This document shows positions 8,530 through 16,827 of a stretch of DNA of 46,879 nucleotides, piece by piece; within the stretch, counting starts at the first letter, position 1, and the number at the start of each line of letters is the position of its first letter. The notes below the pieces were generated by a model. The model worked only from the letters and a program-made list of their open reading frames with translations, had not been told where the DNA came from and did not search any database. The stretch spans positions 1-46,879 of the IMG/VR virus record IMGVR_UViG_3300031977_001000; one strand, written 5' to 3'. A program made the translations under genes and the position numbers. Source of the DNA: a virus.

Positions 8530-9545
8530 AAGATAGCCTTTAATTGTTCTTGCAATTGTTCAATAGATAGATCACCAACATCTTTAGCGTCAAGAGTTGG
8601 CCGTAAATAATTAAATCTTCTTCCGCATTTCTTAATGATTTGCTGCGCGGCTTTGTTGCCAGCGTCATCATAGTCTGTTAGTATGATTACATTCATAACT
8701 CCTATTTCTTCAAGCAATATTAATTGTTCATCAGTCAAGGACGCGCCAAAAATACTAACCGAATTACTGTATCCGGCCTCGTGCATCCTCCAAACATCGC
8801 CTTGACCCTCTAGAAGAAATACGGTTCTATTCCTTATTATATGGTCTTTTGCAATATTTAGCCCATAAAGATGTTCTTTTTTAAAGCCTTTGCTATGCAG
8901 CCACTTTGGTTGCATGTTATCGTATATCGACCTACCAACACATCCTACAAAACAATCATTTACATCATAGATAGGCACAACCGCACGATTATACATGGGT
9001 CTATTTTTATCTAGACATGTGCCAACATCAAATAAGTCAAGCACCTCTGGCGTATAGCCGCGATCAATATAATACTTACACGGTATTTCTATCTTTGATC
9101 TAACTTCTTGTCTTGATAGGGTTGGAGTATTAACGACAGAATGTTTCAGGAACACATCAAGCAGCTTAACCTCTTTTACGGGATTAAGGTCTTTTTCTTC
9201 TACATGCTCCGCCTTAGCTATAGACTCACAGAACTTGTATGTTTCTGCAAGAGTGGCCTCTGTGCCTTTCTTTGCGGTCAGTGCGCCTCTGATAAATCCG
9301 AATATATTTCTAGCATATTCATCATCGCATCCCGCAGTCCAGCACTTCCAGTTTCCGACAACATCATCGCCGTCTAAAAACAGAGAGCATCCCTCTGGAT
9401 TGTCGCCGCCATGAACCGGACAAGGAAAAGAGTACCTGTTAGGATACTCTACATATTCAATATCAAGCCTGTCTAATACTTCAGGAATAAAATCACGTAG
9501 CGCATCACACGCTGCTGAGATCTGATTCTGCGTCAAAGTCTTCAT
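8526..9545 (-). CDS. DnaG-type primase (CHC2 zinc finger plus TOPRIM)
   Basis: This 339-residue primase has an N-terminal zinc finger with C42, H45, C68 and C73 (CPVH then CWTAGC), a linker, and a TOPRIM domain with E246 in LLEGQGD and DYDDAG at 291-296. It would synthesise RNA primers at the fork with the helicase encoded immediately upstream. It is shorter than bacterial DnaG and lacks an obvious C-terminal helicase-binding domain. Its start lies about 40 bases inside the end of the helicase gene, a long overlap that suggests coupled translation. Confidence 0.9.
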   Translation of the reverse strand: MKTLTQNQISAACDALRDFIPEVLDRLDIEYVEYPNRYSFPCPVHGGDNPEGCSLFLDGDDVVGNWKCWTAGCDDEYARNIFGFIRGALTAKKGTEATLAETYKFCESIAKAEHVEEKDLNPVKEVKLLDVFLKHSVVNTPTLSRQEVRSKIEIPCKYYIDRGYTPEVLDLFDVGTCLDKNRPMYNRAVVPIYDVNDCFVGCVGRSIYDNMQPKWLHSKGFKKEHLYGLNIAKDHIIRNRTVFLLEGQGDVWRMHEAGYSNSVSIFGASLTDEQLILLEEIGVMNVIILTDYDDAGNKAAQQIIKKCGRRFNYLRPTLDAKDVGDLSIEQLQEQLKAIL

Positions 9546-10968
9546 TTATTTCAAATCCTTCACTTCTTGATTTGGCATTGTTATGGATTTCATTCCTAGT
9601 CATGCCTTCTTCTAAACGTCCGATACTGCCAAACATTTTCATGGAGATATAATCACCATCATCTAATCCCTCACCATGTCTGGCAACAATGGGGACCAAT
9701 TTTCTATTGCCGTTTTTAGGATTGTCTTCGGCCTTCTCTTCATCTGATTTTAACTTAAAGATTGTAAAACTCGTACAAAGCCAGATAAGTCTATCAGAAC
9801 CAGACACCGCATCAGTGCTTTCTTTTGTGATACCATCTCTGTTCAACTGCACAAAGCTCAAACATGGAACATCATACTTAACCATAAAGTTATGCAGCTT
9901 AGTAATCTGGAATCCAAGAACCTGATACTCCTGCATAGACGCACTAATACCATCTGAACTCATAAGTTTTAGATAGTCATAAATAATCACACAGTCATTA
10001 GTTCTACCATTCTCATCAAAGCCGACATGCTGATAAATCCACTTCCGCATAATAGAAAGTATATTATCAAATGACTGACCTGCAATACTAATATAATGAT
10101 ATGGAATATTTTTTAGCTTTTCAGAAGCAGCGCGCACCTTTTCTTTGTCTATTTCATTATCTGAGAATTTACCTGTTGCAATCTTGTTGATTTCTACACC
10201 ACTAATACTGGCTAAAATTCTGTTTAGGTGGTCATCTTTTGACATCTCTGTATCCAACACAAGAACAGGAACGCCCTGCGTGGAAATATTGAGCGCCACG
10301 GCATCGCAGAACATAGACTTACCAACTTTAGGTCTGGCGGCAACTAGATCAACGCATTTTCTACGGAGACCACCACCGATAGCAGCATCATATCTTGCAA
10401 ACCCTGTGGGTATTCCAACGAAGTCTGACACATTTTCTGTAAGAAAGTCCAAGTATTCATCAATATCGTCTCCAATAAATTCTGTTTTGTTACTTGATGT
10501 TTGATATATTGCAGATGTGGCATCTAAGATAGGAGATTCTACCATAGAAATAAGGTCTACAATATCTTCTTCGCCGGTCATAGACTCAACACTTTTCTGA
10601 CATCCGTTAAGTGTTTTCTTTAGGTCTCGCGCCAGCTTTAGCTTGGCTATTTTTGCAGCATGAATCTGTGAGTTTTCTAGATTCACTGGAAAATTAAACA
10701 GCGACCTAATAAAGCCCATCTCTTCTTTGTTATTTAGCGCGTCACCAATGCCCAGACTATTCGCGGAAGATAGAATAGATGTCAATTCTACCTTTGCATT
10801 GTCTGATATTGTTTTATGAATACAGCTAAACAACACCTGATTCATCTCGTCAGTAAAGTGATCGCTGTCTACAAAGTCAATATCTAAGTAGCAGTCGAGT
10901 CCATACTGACACAGCGCTGCAAGCACAGCTCTTTCAGATGCTAAATCTTGTAGCTTGTTCTTTTTCAT
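9505..10968 (-). CDS. DnaB-like replicative helicase
   Basis: This 487-residue helicase has an N-terminal helical domain (about 1-110), a linker, and a RecA-like ATPase with Walker A ARPKVGKS at 211-218, a Walker B segment (CVIIYDYLKLM) and a later SFVQLNRDG motif typical of the DnaB C-terminal domain. It would unwind DNA ahead of the polymerase as a hexamer. I chose ATG 10968, which overlaps the TAA of the upstream gene as TAATG, over an in-frame start 27 bases upstream. The acidic C-terminal tail (EINEDFDAESDLSSV) is likely a disordered partner-binding segment. Confidence 0.92.
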   Translation of the reverse strand: MKKNKLQDLASERAVLAALCQYGLDCYLDIDFVDSDHFTDEMNQVLFSCIHKTISDNAKVELTSILSSANSLGIGDALNNKEEMGFIRSLFNFPVNLENSQIHAAKIAKLKLARDLKKTLNGCQKSVESMTGEEDIVDLISMVESPILDATSAIYQTSSNKTEFIGDDIDEYLDFLTENVSDFVGIPTGFARYDAAIGGGLRRKCVDLVAARPKVGKSMFCDAVALNISTQGVPVLVLDTEMSKDDHLNRILASISGVEINKIATGKFSDNEIDKEKVRAASEKLKNIPYHYISIAGQSFDNILSIMRKWIYQHVGFDENGRTNDCVIIYDYLKLMSSDGISASMQEYQVLGFQITKLHNFMVKYDVPCLSFVQLNRDGITKESTDAVSGSDRLIWLCTSFTIFKLKSDEEKAEDNPKNGNRKLVPIVARHGEGLDDGDYISMKMFGSIGRLEEGMTRNEIHNNAKSRSEGFEINEDFDAESDLSSV

Positions 10969-11378
10969 TAGCGACCACCAATACACCTGTCGCAAACATA
11001 CCAGTCCCTAGCGTGAGTTGGATGAACCTTTACAGTGTTTTGACATTTGGTGCATTTCTGTTCAACCATCTTAGTCGGCGGTCGTCTTCTTTCTGTTGGC
11101 TTAACGTCCGGCGTAGTAAATTCTGCACCTTTGGCTTCTGTTCCATCGTCAGTAAAACTATTAAATCTTTTACTTTCTGTTACTGGCGCTTTGGCTTTTA
11201 CCTGATCTTTATTCTTAGTAACACTAAAATCCAAGTCCACATCACGAGACGACTCTTGCTTGGGTGTAGTTACGACTACAGGCTCTTCTCTTTCTTGCGG
11301 CTCCATACTATCACTTAGGCTCTGAATAAGAGCCATCTTCTGTTCCGCAGTCAACGATTCAATAAATTTATCTAGCAT
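10968..11378 (-). CDS. zinc-ribbon protein upstream of helicase
   Basis: This 136-residue protein has a helical N-terminus (MLDKFIESLTAEQKMAL), a long low-complexity charged middle, and a C-terminal zinc ribbon with CTKC at about 109-112 and CDRC near the end. I do not recognise a named family. Its stop overlaps the helicase start, so the two are translated together. A flexible protein with one helix bundle and one zinc ribbon beside a DnaB-like helicase could be a helicase-loading or replisome adaptor; this is inference from position. Confidence 0.7.
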   Translation of the reverse strand: MLDKFIESLTAEQKMALIQSLSDSMEPQEREEPVVVTTPKQESSRDVDLDFSVTKNKDQVKAKAPVTESKRFNSFTDDGTEAKGAEFTTPDVKPTERRRPPTKMVEQKCTKCQNTVKVHPTHARDWYVCDRCIGGR

Positions 11379-11385
11379 AATAACC

Positions 11386-11847
11386 TCATCTAGTTTTCGA
11401 CAAATTACTTAGCGTGTCCGCCATTCTCAATACTTTACTTGCTTTACCATCTATTACAGACAGTCTAGCTTCTGCATGTTTTTTAATTCTTAATATATCA
11501 GAAGCGAGTGGGTTTTCCTTAATTGCAGAATAATACTTCTGCTCCCACTTAGTGTACCCATTACCATAATCATCCAAGGACTTAGATATTATATACCAAA
11601 TACTTGAATCTGCCCAGTCTAAAGCTATTTTTTCTTTGGATTTTACTGACTCAAGATAATCAGCATAAGCATATAGTTCATAAGCATAAGCCAAACATTC
11701 TTTTGCAGATAAATGGCTAATCTCTTGCGAGCGCATATTTAGAATTGCTTCAATATCTTCCTTCTGGTCAATTTTGGGTAAGCCCTTGCAGGATATCCAG
11801 TCATCAATCGTCTGAAGAAACTCTTCTAATTTTTGTTCTCCACTCAT
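11386..11847 (-). CDS. helical hypothetical protein in recombination block
   Basis: This protein of about 153 residues is unrecognised and predicted by eye to be almost entirely helical, rich in Ala, Leu, Lys and Glu with aromatic patches (YAYELYAYADYLESV). ATG 11847 has a GAGGA site upstream and is favoured over ATG 11859, which has none. Its first part overlaps the end of the nuclease gene. It sits between the RecA/nuclease pair and the helicase block, so a role in recombination or replication is plausible but not shown. Confidence 0.65.
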   Translation of the reverse strand: MSGEQKLEEFLQTIDDWISCKGLPKIDQKEDIEAILNMRSQEISHLSAKECLAYAYELYAYADYLESVKSKEKIALDWADSSIWYIISKSLDDYGNGYTKWEQKYYSAIKENPLASDILRIKKHAEARLSVIDGKASKVLRMADTLSNLSKTR

Positions 11848-12235
11848 CAATGTCCTCATTATAATTTAGTTCTATCAATTCTATTTCGTTTAAGTCGCAC
11901 CATTCTCTTTTATCTGAGTCTCTGGCTTTTGCTTTATAAAAGTCTAACTTGCTCTTAAAAAAGAAACTGTTAAACTTATAATGTTGCTCGCCATGAACTT
12001 CTACAATGATGCGCCTAGCTGGAAGAAACATGTCTGCCCGTAAAGACTTGCCACCAAACTGGTCTTTGCTTCCCGGAAGCGTTACTTCCTCTAGTATCGT
12101 ATCATAAGGATAGAACTCTTCAAGGAGTTTTCGTGCTTTTTCATGAAGTTTTGACCTAGCACCTTTCTTGGAGGCGGCAGAAAGAGGTGTCCATATATAA
12201 CCCCTCGCATCAAGGCCGACTATTTCTATTTTCAT
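11804..12235 (-). CDS. Vsr/DUF559-like PD-(D/E)XK endonuclease
   Basis: This 143-residue protein resembles very-short-patch-repair/DUF559-type nucleases: LRADMFLP gives the conserved aspartate (D68), followed by IIVEVHGEQHY where E-V-H occupies the ExK position, then a FKSKLDFYKAKARDSDKRE stretch and NEIELIELNYNED, the usual terminal strand. Replacement of the catalytic lysine by histidine is common to several Vsr-like relatives. It probably nicks or cleaves DNA during repair or recombination. The ATG overlaps the stop of recA (ATGA), linking it to homologous recombination. Exact substrate unknown. Confidence 0.65.
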   Translation of the reverse strand: MKIEIVGLDARGYIWTPLSAASKKGARSKLHEKARKLLEEFYPYDTILEEVTLPGSKDQFGGKSLRADMFLPARRIIVEVHGEQHYKFNSFFFKSKLDFYKAKARDSDKREWCDLNEIELIELNYNEDIDEWRTKIRRVSSDD

Positions 12236-13305
12236 AGCATTTCCTTGATTGATTTTGCCAGAAGTTTAACGCACTCTGGGTTTTCTTTCAAAAAGTTATA
12301 TACTTTTGGCTGACCCTGAAACTGAAACGCTTTAATACAGGCCGCTTCATCTTCAACATCTAGGTCTGGATTTAGTTTCTTCATTAGCTTTTTATCTTCA
12401 AGCATAAACATCAACTTAAACCAAGCACCACTTCTGTCAATAAGCGCAAGCTGTTGTGCCAGCTGTAGGTACTCTTGACACTCATCAATGCCTTCTCCGT
12501 AGCGAATAAAGCTCTGACAGTTGCCTCCGGGCGAACCCATAGAGGAACAGAGGATACGCCAGTTTACTTGCTGACCAATAATCTCGCCACTTTCGTCTGC
12601 CCAAGGCTTGACGGCGGGAATTTTCTCTCCACCGCTCTTGACTTCCATTCTAGTGTCTGCCTGATACTGAATCTTTCTGCCTCCGTCAGCCATCTTAGAA
12701 GCACCCATTCCAGAAGTGTTCGAGATAGTATGGGTAATCAGTATCACCAATCCTCTTTGATTAGGTAGGACTTGTCCCATCTTCTTGGTAAAGATGGAGA
12801 GAATCTTAGGAAGCCCAGCCCTTGTTGGAGAGAAGTCGCCGTCTAGTTCTTTCTCGGAGATCAAAGACGAGATAGAGTCAACAATCAAAACTGCTCCATG
12901 ATATTCTGGGTCAGTCATATACTTATATGCTGTCTCCAAAAAGATTTCAGCAGGAATAGGTTTATCTTTTGGTTGAATGATTGTCATCTTTTCTGGGTCA
13001 AGCTCTGGAACTTCAAAGTTCATTTCTTTAAGCCTGCCCTCTGCATCAAGATAGATAACATGTCTACCATCTTTCTGCGCGTTAGCTGCTACCTGCATCG
13101 CTGTAGTCGTCTTGCCACACTTTGGATCGCCCGACAACATGAGCCACGAACCCTCTTTGATTCCGCCGCCAAGAGCAATATCAAGCATTGGCGAAATTGA
13201 TAAAACCTTATAGTCTTTTCTATTGCTTAATACATTTGTACCAGAAACAAGAATGTCGCCGTACTTATCTGTAATTTGCTTTTTCCAGTCTTTAGTCTTT
13301 GCCAT
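12232..13305 (-). CDS. recA: RecA-family recombinase
   Basis: This 357-residue recombinase has Walker A GDPKCGKTT at 59-67, a Walker B strand AVLIVDSISSL, and a LVILITHTISN segment followed by the DNA-binding loop region GMGASKMADGGRKIQY. It would form filaments on ssDNA and catalyse strand exchange, supporting recombination-dependent replication and repair. It is phage-like in sequence (between bacterial RecA and UvsX) with a C-terminal helical domain. Start ATG 13305 has AAGGA upstream. It overlaps the upstream hypothetical gene by 14 bases and the downstream nuclease gene by 4. Confidence 0.9.
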   Translation of the reverse strand: MAKTKDWKKQITDKYGDILVSGTNVLSNRKDYKVLSISPMLDIALGGGIKEGSWLMLSGDPKCGKTTTAMQVAANAQKDGRHVIYLDAEGRLKEMNFEVPELDPEKMTIIQPKDKPIPAEIFLETAYKYMTDPEYHGAVLIVDSISSLISEKELDGDFSPTRAGLPKILSIFTKKMGQVLPNQRGLVILITHTISNTSGMGASKMADGGRKIQYQADTRMEVKSGGEKIPAVKPWADESGEIIGQQVNWRILCSSMGSPGGNCQSFIRYGEGIDECQEYLQLAQQLALIDRSGAWFKLMFMLEDKKLMKKLNPDLDVEDEAACIKAFQFQGQPKVYNFLKENPECVKLLAKSIKEML

Positions 13306-13765
13306 CTATCTTCCTTATCTTTGAAAAAAGGCTCTTTCTGCCTCTAGGTTTCTTTGGTTTGTACTCGCCCTCCGGCGCCTCAATAACTTTCTTTTCGCGC
13401 TTGTCTTCTTGTTCAAGTTTATTATGGAATTCCTTAACGCCCTTTTCAACAAATTTTAGAGTTAATACAAACTTTTTACTTTTATGAAGAAAGCCCAAGG
13501 CGTAAATGTTATTACCACTTGGGCTATTTAAATATCTAATAAGCGCACGCTCACTATACTTACTTATCAAATTAGAGGCAACACGAATCTGAGTTTGGTA
13601 CTCATCTTTCTGTGACTTGTTCCAAAACTTAAACTCTAAACTTCCGCAATTTTCTCTTTCTCTTTTTCTAAGACAGACAAGCTCCGCCGCATATTGCGCA
13701 GCGTTACACGGTTGTCCCGTTGATAAGCTCTTGTACTTTTGGGTGTTTGAGTTTTTCTGATCCAT
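13292..13765 (-). CDS. conserved-looking hypothetical protein upstream of recA
   Basis: This 157-residue protein is not recognised. The N-terminal half (QPCNAAQYAAELVCLRKRE, then FKFWNKSQKDEY) contains three cysteines and looks like a folded helical domain; the last 40 residues are basic and proline-rich (KPKKPRGRK), consistent with nucleic-acid contact. It overlaps recA by 14 bases and begins 62 bases inside the end of the upstream gene, so three genes here are tightly coupled. A recombination accessory role is possible from position only. Confidence 0.65.
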   Translation of the reverse strand: MDQKNSNTQKYKSLSTGQPCNAAQYAAELVCLRKRERENCGSLEFKFWNKSQKDEYQTQIRVASNLISKYSERALIRYLNSPSGNNIYALGFLHKSKKFVLTLKFVEKGVKEFHNKLEQEDKREKKVIEAPEGEYKPKKPRGRKSLFSKIRKIDGKD

Positions 13766-14219
13766 TTTTAAATATCATATTCTTCAAGTTTTCTTCTGTC
13801 AACACTCTAACATCTCTATCTTTTTCAAATTCATTGAAAGGCCAAGTGTATTTGGCGACATCAATCATAGAACAGTCATCTCTTAATAGAGAGACGGTCA
13901 ACGTTTGAAAAGATTGGGAATGGCTGCCGTCCATAGACTGATCTTTTGCCATGCCTCTCATTACAAGTAGACCATCAAGCCCGTCTTCATTTTCAAAAAA
14001 CACTTTCTTGGGAGCGCCAAACATATGTAATTCAACGCTCTTTGGAACAACATTGTTTTGTTTACAGTGATCTTTTAACCTAAACCAAGGATTATCAAGC
14101 CCCGGCCTGTCATAATCGCCATAAACAGCCGTTCCGTCTGTAAGAACAATTTTCCAGCTAATCATAAGATCGGTGGCAATCAGCTTTCTCATGTAGCCAT
14201 CTCTTGTTTGGCAAATCAT
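13704..14219 (-). CDS. hypothetical protein
   Basis: This 171-residue protein is of unknown function, with mixed alpha/beta character (ISWKIVLTDGTAVYGDYDRP, VELHMFGAPKKVFF). The start at 14219 has a strong AAGGAGGAC site at good spacing, which fixes it as a real gene. Its last 62 bases are shared with the next gene in another frame, an unusually long overlap for this window. No membrane segment or metal motif is visible. Confidence 0.6.
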   Translation of the reverse strand: MICQTRDGYMRKLIATDLMISWKIVLTDGTAVYGDYDRPGLDNPWFRLKDHCKQNNVVPKSVELHMFGAPKKVFFENEDGLDGLLVMRGMAKDQSMDGSHSQSFQTLTVSLLRDDCSMIDVAKYTWPFNEFEKDRDVRVLTEENLKNMIFKNGSEKLKHPKVQELINGTTV

Positions 14220-14220
14220 A

Positions 14221-14529
14221 CTAGTCCTCCTTGATTTTGTGAATCATTCCTTCGTATCTTTTTGGCAGCTTTGACCTTGTTCTGTTTTCGTCAAAGTGAG
14301 ATGAGGCAGATTCGGTCATAACAACAACGCCCCTCTCTGCATTTCTTGCTAGTAGCTGCATCGTTTTTGAATCTTCTTTTGGCTTAGGCTCTGGTGCGGA
14401 CTGTTTGTCTACGTGCGCCTTGACTAATTTGATAGACCTATCCATAGACCCTGCCAATTCTTTGACATCCATTTCTAGGTTTTCTTCAATATAGCTTTTT
14501 TCTTCGTTAGAAAGTGGTCCCTTTTTCAT
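14221..14529 (-). CDS. small hypothetical protein with HTH-like N-terminus
   Basis: This is a 102-residue protein. Residues 1-40 (LSNEEKSYIEENLEM, then VKELAGSMDRSIKLVKAHV) resemble a helix-turn-helix in which a dispersed recognition helix follows a turn near MDRS. The rest is charged and ends basic. GGAG precedes the start inside the upstream gene. Possible small DNA-binding regulator, but I cannot name a family. Confidence 0.55.
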   Translation of the reverse strand: MKKGPLSNEEKSYIEENLEMDVKELAGSMDRSIKLVKAHVDKQSAPEPKPKEDSKTMQLLARNAERGVVVMTESASSHFDENRTRSKLPKRYEGMIHKIKED

Positions 14530-14877
14530 TTAATTCTCCATGTACAATCTTCTAGACCTAGTAAAATATAAACGGTTTTTGGTAATCAGATACTTCTTGT
14601 ATAAATTATAGCAAGCCTCTGAAACCTTTTTAAATTCTGGCGTTTTTGATTTAAACATTATATCGACAGAATGTGGATCGACAAACTCTCCCCTATTGAA
14701 TCTTATATAGTGTTTTGTAAAAGTGGTTTTGTCTGGCATAGCTGTAGAAATAGTTTTGGTGTATGCGTATCTTTCGTCGTTGCAGTTTCTGCCTTCTTTA
14801 TTAAGGTATTTTACTTCTGATCGAATCGGCTCTGGAATACCCATGCCAGAAACATCTTCGTTTTCCCATCTAGCCAT
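14530..14877 (-). CDS. small hypothetical protein
   Basis: This 115-residue, strongly basic protein (TRSRRLYMEN at the end) has no recognised domain. Its ATG has GTTGGAGAAG upstream, and its stop is directly followed by the next ATG. Its net positive charge would suit nucleic-acid binding; nothing more can be said. Confidence 0.55.
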   Translation of the reverse strand: MARWENEDVSGMGIPEPIRSEVKYLNKEGRNCNDERYAYTKTISTAMPDKTTFTKHYIRFNRGEFVDPHSVDIMFKSKTPEFKKVSEACYNLYKKYLITKNRLYFTRSRRLYMEN

Positions 14878-15115
14878 TCAACTTCTCCAACATTTGTTTT
14901 AGGTTTTGTATACAGTCTGCTTCCGTTGCGCCGGAAATACATATTTGTGCTTTATTGGTCATATTATATTTTTTTAATATTTCATTACCAAGAACGCTAT
15001 GGTCTAAAGACCCATCGCTGTTCATTTTTCTAACATCTATCTTCATGGTAACAGTAGCATGATGAGGCCACTCGGCTCTTGGAATATCTGGTCGCCCAGC
15101 ATCTAGACTATGCAT
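14870..15115 (-). CDS. small hypothetical protein
   Basis: This protein of about 81 residues is unrecognised. ATG 15115 sits seven bases after AAGGAGG and overlaps the TGA of the FmdB-like gene, so I prefer it to the TTG at 15118. The central part (VTMKIDVRKMNSDGSLD, then ICISGATEADCIQNLKQML) alternates strand and helix, suggesting a small folded alpha/beta domain. Confidence 0.55.
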   Translation of the reverse strand: MHSLDAGRPDIPRAEWPHHATVTMKIDVRKMNSDGSLDHSVLGNEILKKYNMTNKAQICISGATEADCIQNLKQMLEKLNG

Positions 15116-15456
15116 CAATCACCCTCCTTAATCCACTTCATCTTTTGTTCTTGAGTCATGGAGTTGATTTTGCGACGAAGAGCTTTTGTTTTAATAGCTT
15201 CCTTGTCTTGATTGATGTTGTTTTTCTTATTCTTGTCCTCGATCTCGTACCTGCCCATTTTCTTAGTGTTTCTATCTGCTAAATGACCTATACTAGAAGG
15301 CTCTCCAACAATACTAATTGATGGCGCATTAATAAAAACCTTTTTCAATGTCTGCTGTTCGCATAGCGGGCAGGCATGAGTATCGGGATCATCTGGTCCT
15401 TGTCTTATTTCTGTGTAATATGCGCAAGGCTCACATTCAAAATCATATAACGGCAT
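15115..15456 (-). CDS. FmdB-family zinc ribbon protein
   Basis: The N-terminus MPLYDFECEPC, then ACPLCEQQTLKKVF, is the FmdB-type putative regulatory zinc ribbon (two CxxC pairs; C8, C11, C29, C32). The remaining 80 residues are charged and helical, ending EGD. FmdB-like zinc ribbons are common small proteins in bacteria and phages, with no established biochemical role. AAGGAT precedes the ATG. It heads a run of small genes leading into the recombination block. Confidence 0.8.
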   Translation of the reverse strand: MPLYDFECEPCAYYTEIRQGPDDPDTHACPLCEQQTLKKVFINAPSISIVGEPSSIGHLADRNTKKMGRYEIEDKNKKNNINQDKEAIKTKALRRKINSMTQEQKMKWIKEGD

Positions 15457-15494
15457 AAATCCTTCTCTCTTTCTTTTATGTATGTCCTATTGGA

Positions 15495-16118
15495 TTACTT
15501 TACCCATATCATACCAAATCTTGACTTTCTTTCTTTTATTATATTATTGTATATATCCATATCTTCCAGCGGGGTATAAGCCTCTGGTTCTTTTAAATAT
15601 ATGTCGTCGTCTAGATATCCAAAACTATCATAACCTAAACTTTTTAGATGTAAACAGACCTGATGAGTATTTTCAAAAGTTTCTTCCGCCCATTCAAAAC
15701 AAATCTTCTTTTGCTTACTGGACAATCCCTGTATAACTTCTAATTCATAATTCTCTACATCAATCTTAATTAAATCTGGATTTCCATACGTCTCTATTAG
15801 TTTGTCTAGGTTGATAGTTTTCTTTTTGATCGGCTTATACCAAACGTGATTATGAGAGAATCTAGATTTAAATATCCAGTCTAAGTTAGCGGTGGATATT
15901 GTGTGAGCATTAGAAATGTAAAAATCTACTTCTTCATCGGAATTAGTAGAAACCAAATAGTCTAGCACTTCAACATTATAGGGGCTAAATTCTTCTGTAA
16001 TTTTAATTGCTAGCTCTGGGTTTGGCTCTAGGCAAATAACCTTACATCCAGAATATTCCTGTAAACATTTTTGTGTAAACCTTCCTTCATTAGCCCCTAT
16101 GTCAAAAATTAAATTCAT
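15495..16118 (-). CDS. FkbM-family methyltransferase
   Basis: This 207-residue SAM-dependent methyltransferase begins with motif I IFDIGANEGRFT, then VICLEPNP (acidic SAM-ribose loop) and PDLIKIDVENYELEVIQG, the characteristic FkbM segment. Such enzymes commonly O-methylate sugars. It stands alone between PhoH and FmdB-like genes, away from the main glycan cassette, and there is a second FkbM-type gene at 34112-34783. Cytoplasmic; no signal. Methylation of a glycan is the likely role, target unknown. Confidence 0.82.
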   Translation of the reverse strand: MNLIFDIGANEGRFTQKCLQEYSGCKVICLEPNPELAIKITEEFSPYNVEVLDYLVSTNSDEEVDFYISNAHTISTANLDWIFKSRFSHNHVWYKPIKKKTINLDKLIETYGNPDLIKIDVENYELEVIQGLSSKQKKICFEWAEETFENTHQVCLHLKSLGYDSFGYLDDDIYLKEPEAYTPLEDMDIYNNIIKERKSRFGMIWVK

Positions 16119-16144
16119 ATTTTTCCCTATAAAAGTCTTTATTA

Positions 16145-16816
16145 CTAATCTTCCAGCGCTGTCAATACCCTCCCAAGTATTCCATTTCTTTGGATGTCTT
16201 GGTTAGTTAACTGACAAACACCAATGCCCTCTATATTATAGAGTCTATCGACACATTTTGCAAGCCCACTTTGGAATTTTAGGTCAGTTTGTTTGACATC
16301 GCCATTAATTAAGACTTTTGAGTTCTTTCCCATTCTGGTTATGAACATCTTAATCTGTTCAAAGCTACAGTTTTGCGCCTCATCAAGAATCATGTAGGCA
16401 TTGTCAAACGTGCTACCCCTCATAACTTCTAATGGTAAATATCTTATACGTCCAGCATTAAAATATTGCCCATAAAAAGCTCGCCCTAGAAAGTTTTTTA
16501 AGTTTTCTTGCATTGGCATGAGGTAAGGTGCTATTTTTTCTCCTAGCTCTCCGGGAAGCGAGCCGATATCTTTTCCTGTGCATACAAGCGGTCTTGTTAT
16601 AATAACAGAATCAATATCGTCATAATGAAGTTTTTGTGATGACACTCCCGCAGCGATATAAGATTTGCCGCACCCAGATGGGCCAGTACAAAATATGATG
16701 TCGTTTTCCGCTATAGCTCTTATGTAATCCCTTTGGTTTTTTGTTTGAGGTTCGACAATTTTTAGTTTTTGAGGAGCGTTTTCTGACTTAGACTTTTTTG
16801 GATTTCTTTTTGTCAT
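16145..16816 (-). CDS. phoH: PhoH-like ATPase
   Basis: This 223-residue ATPase has Walker A GPSGCGKS at 45-52, SVIITRPLV, a Walker B with MILDEAQN, and ITRMGKNSKVLINGDVKQ, the standard PhoH pattern. The N-terminus (MTKRNPKKSKSE) is basic. PhoH is an RNA/DNA-dependent ATPase-like protein very common in phages, often carried as an auxiliary gene; its exact phage role is unsettled. The ribosome binding site is weak. Confidence 0.9.
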   Translation of the reverse strand: MTKRNPKKSKSENAPQKLKIVEPQTKNQRDYIRAIAENDIIFCTGPSGCGKSYIAAGVSSQKLHYDDIDSVIITRPLVCTGKDIGSLPGELGEKIAPYLMPMQENLKNFLGRAFYGQYFNAGRIRYLPLEVMRGSTFDNAYMILDEAQNCSFEQIKMFITRMGKNSKVLINGDVKQTDLKFQSGLAKCVDRLYNIEGIGVCQLTNQDIQRNGILGRVLTALED

Positions 16817-16827
16817 AGTTGCCGTTT

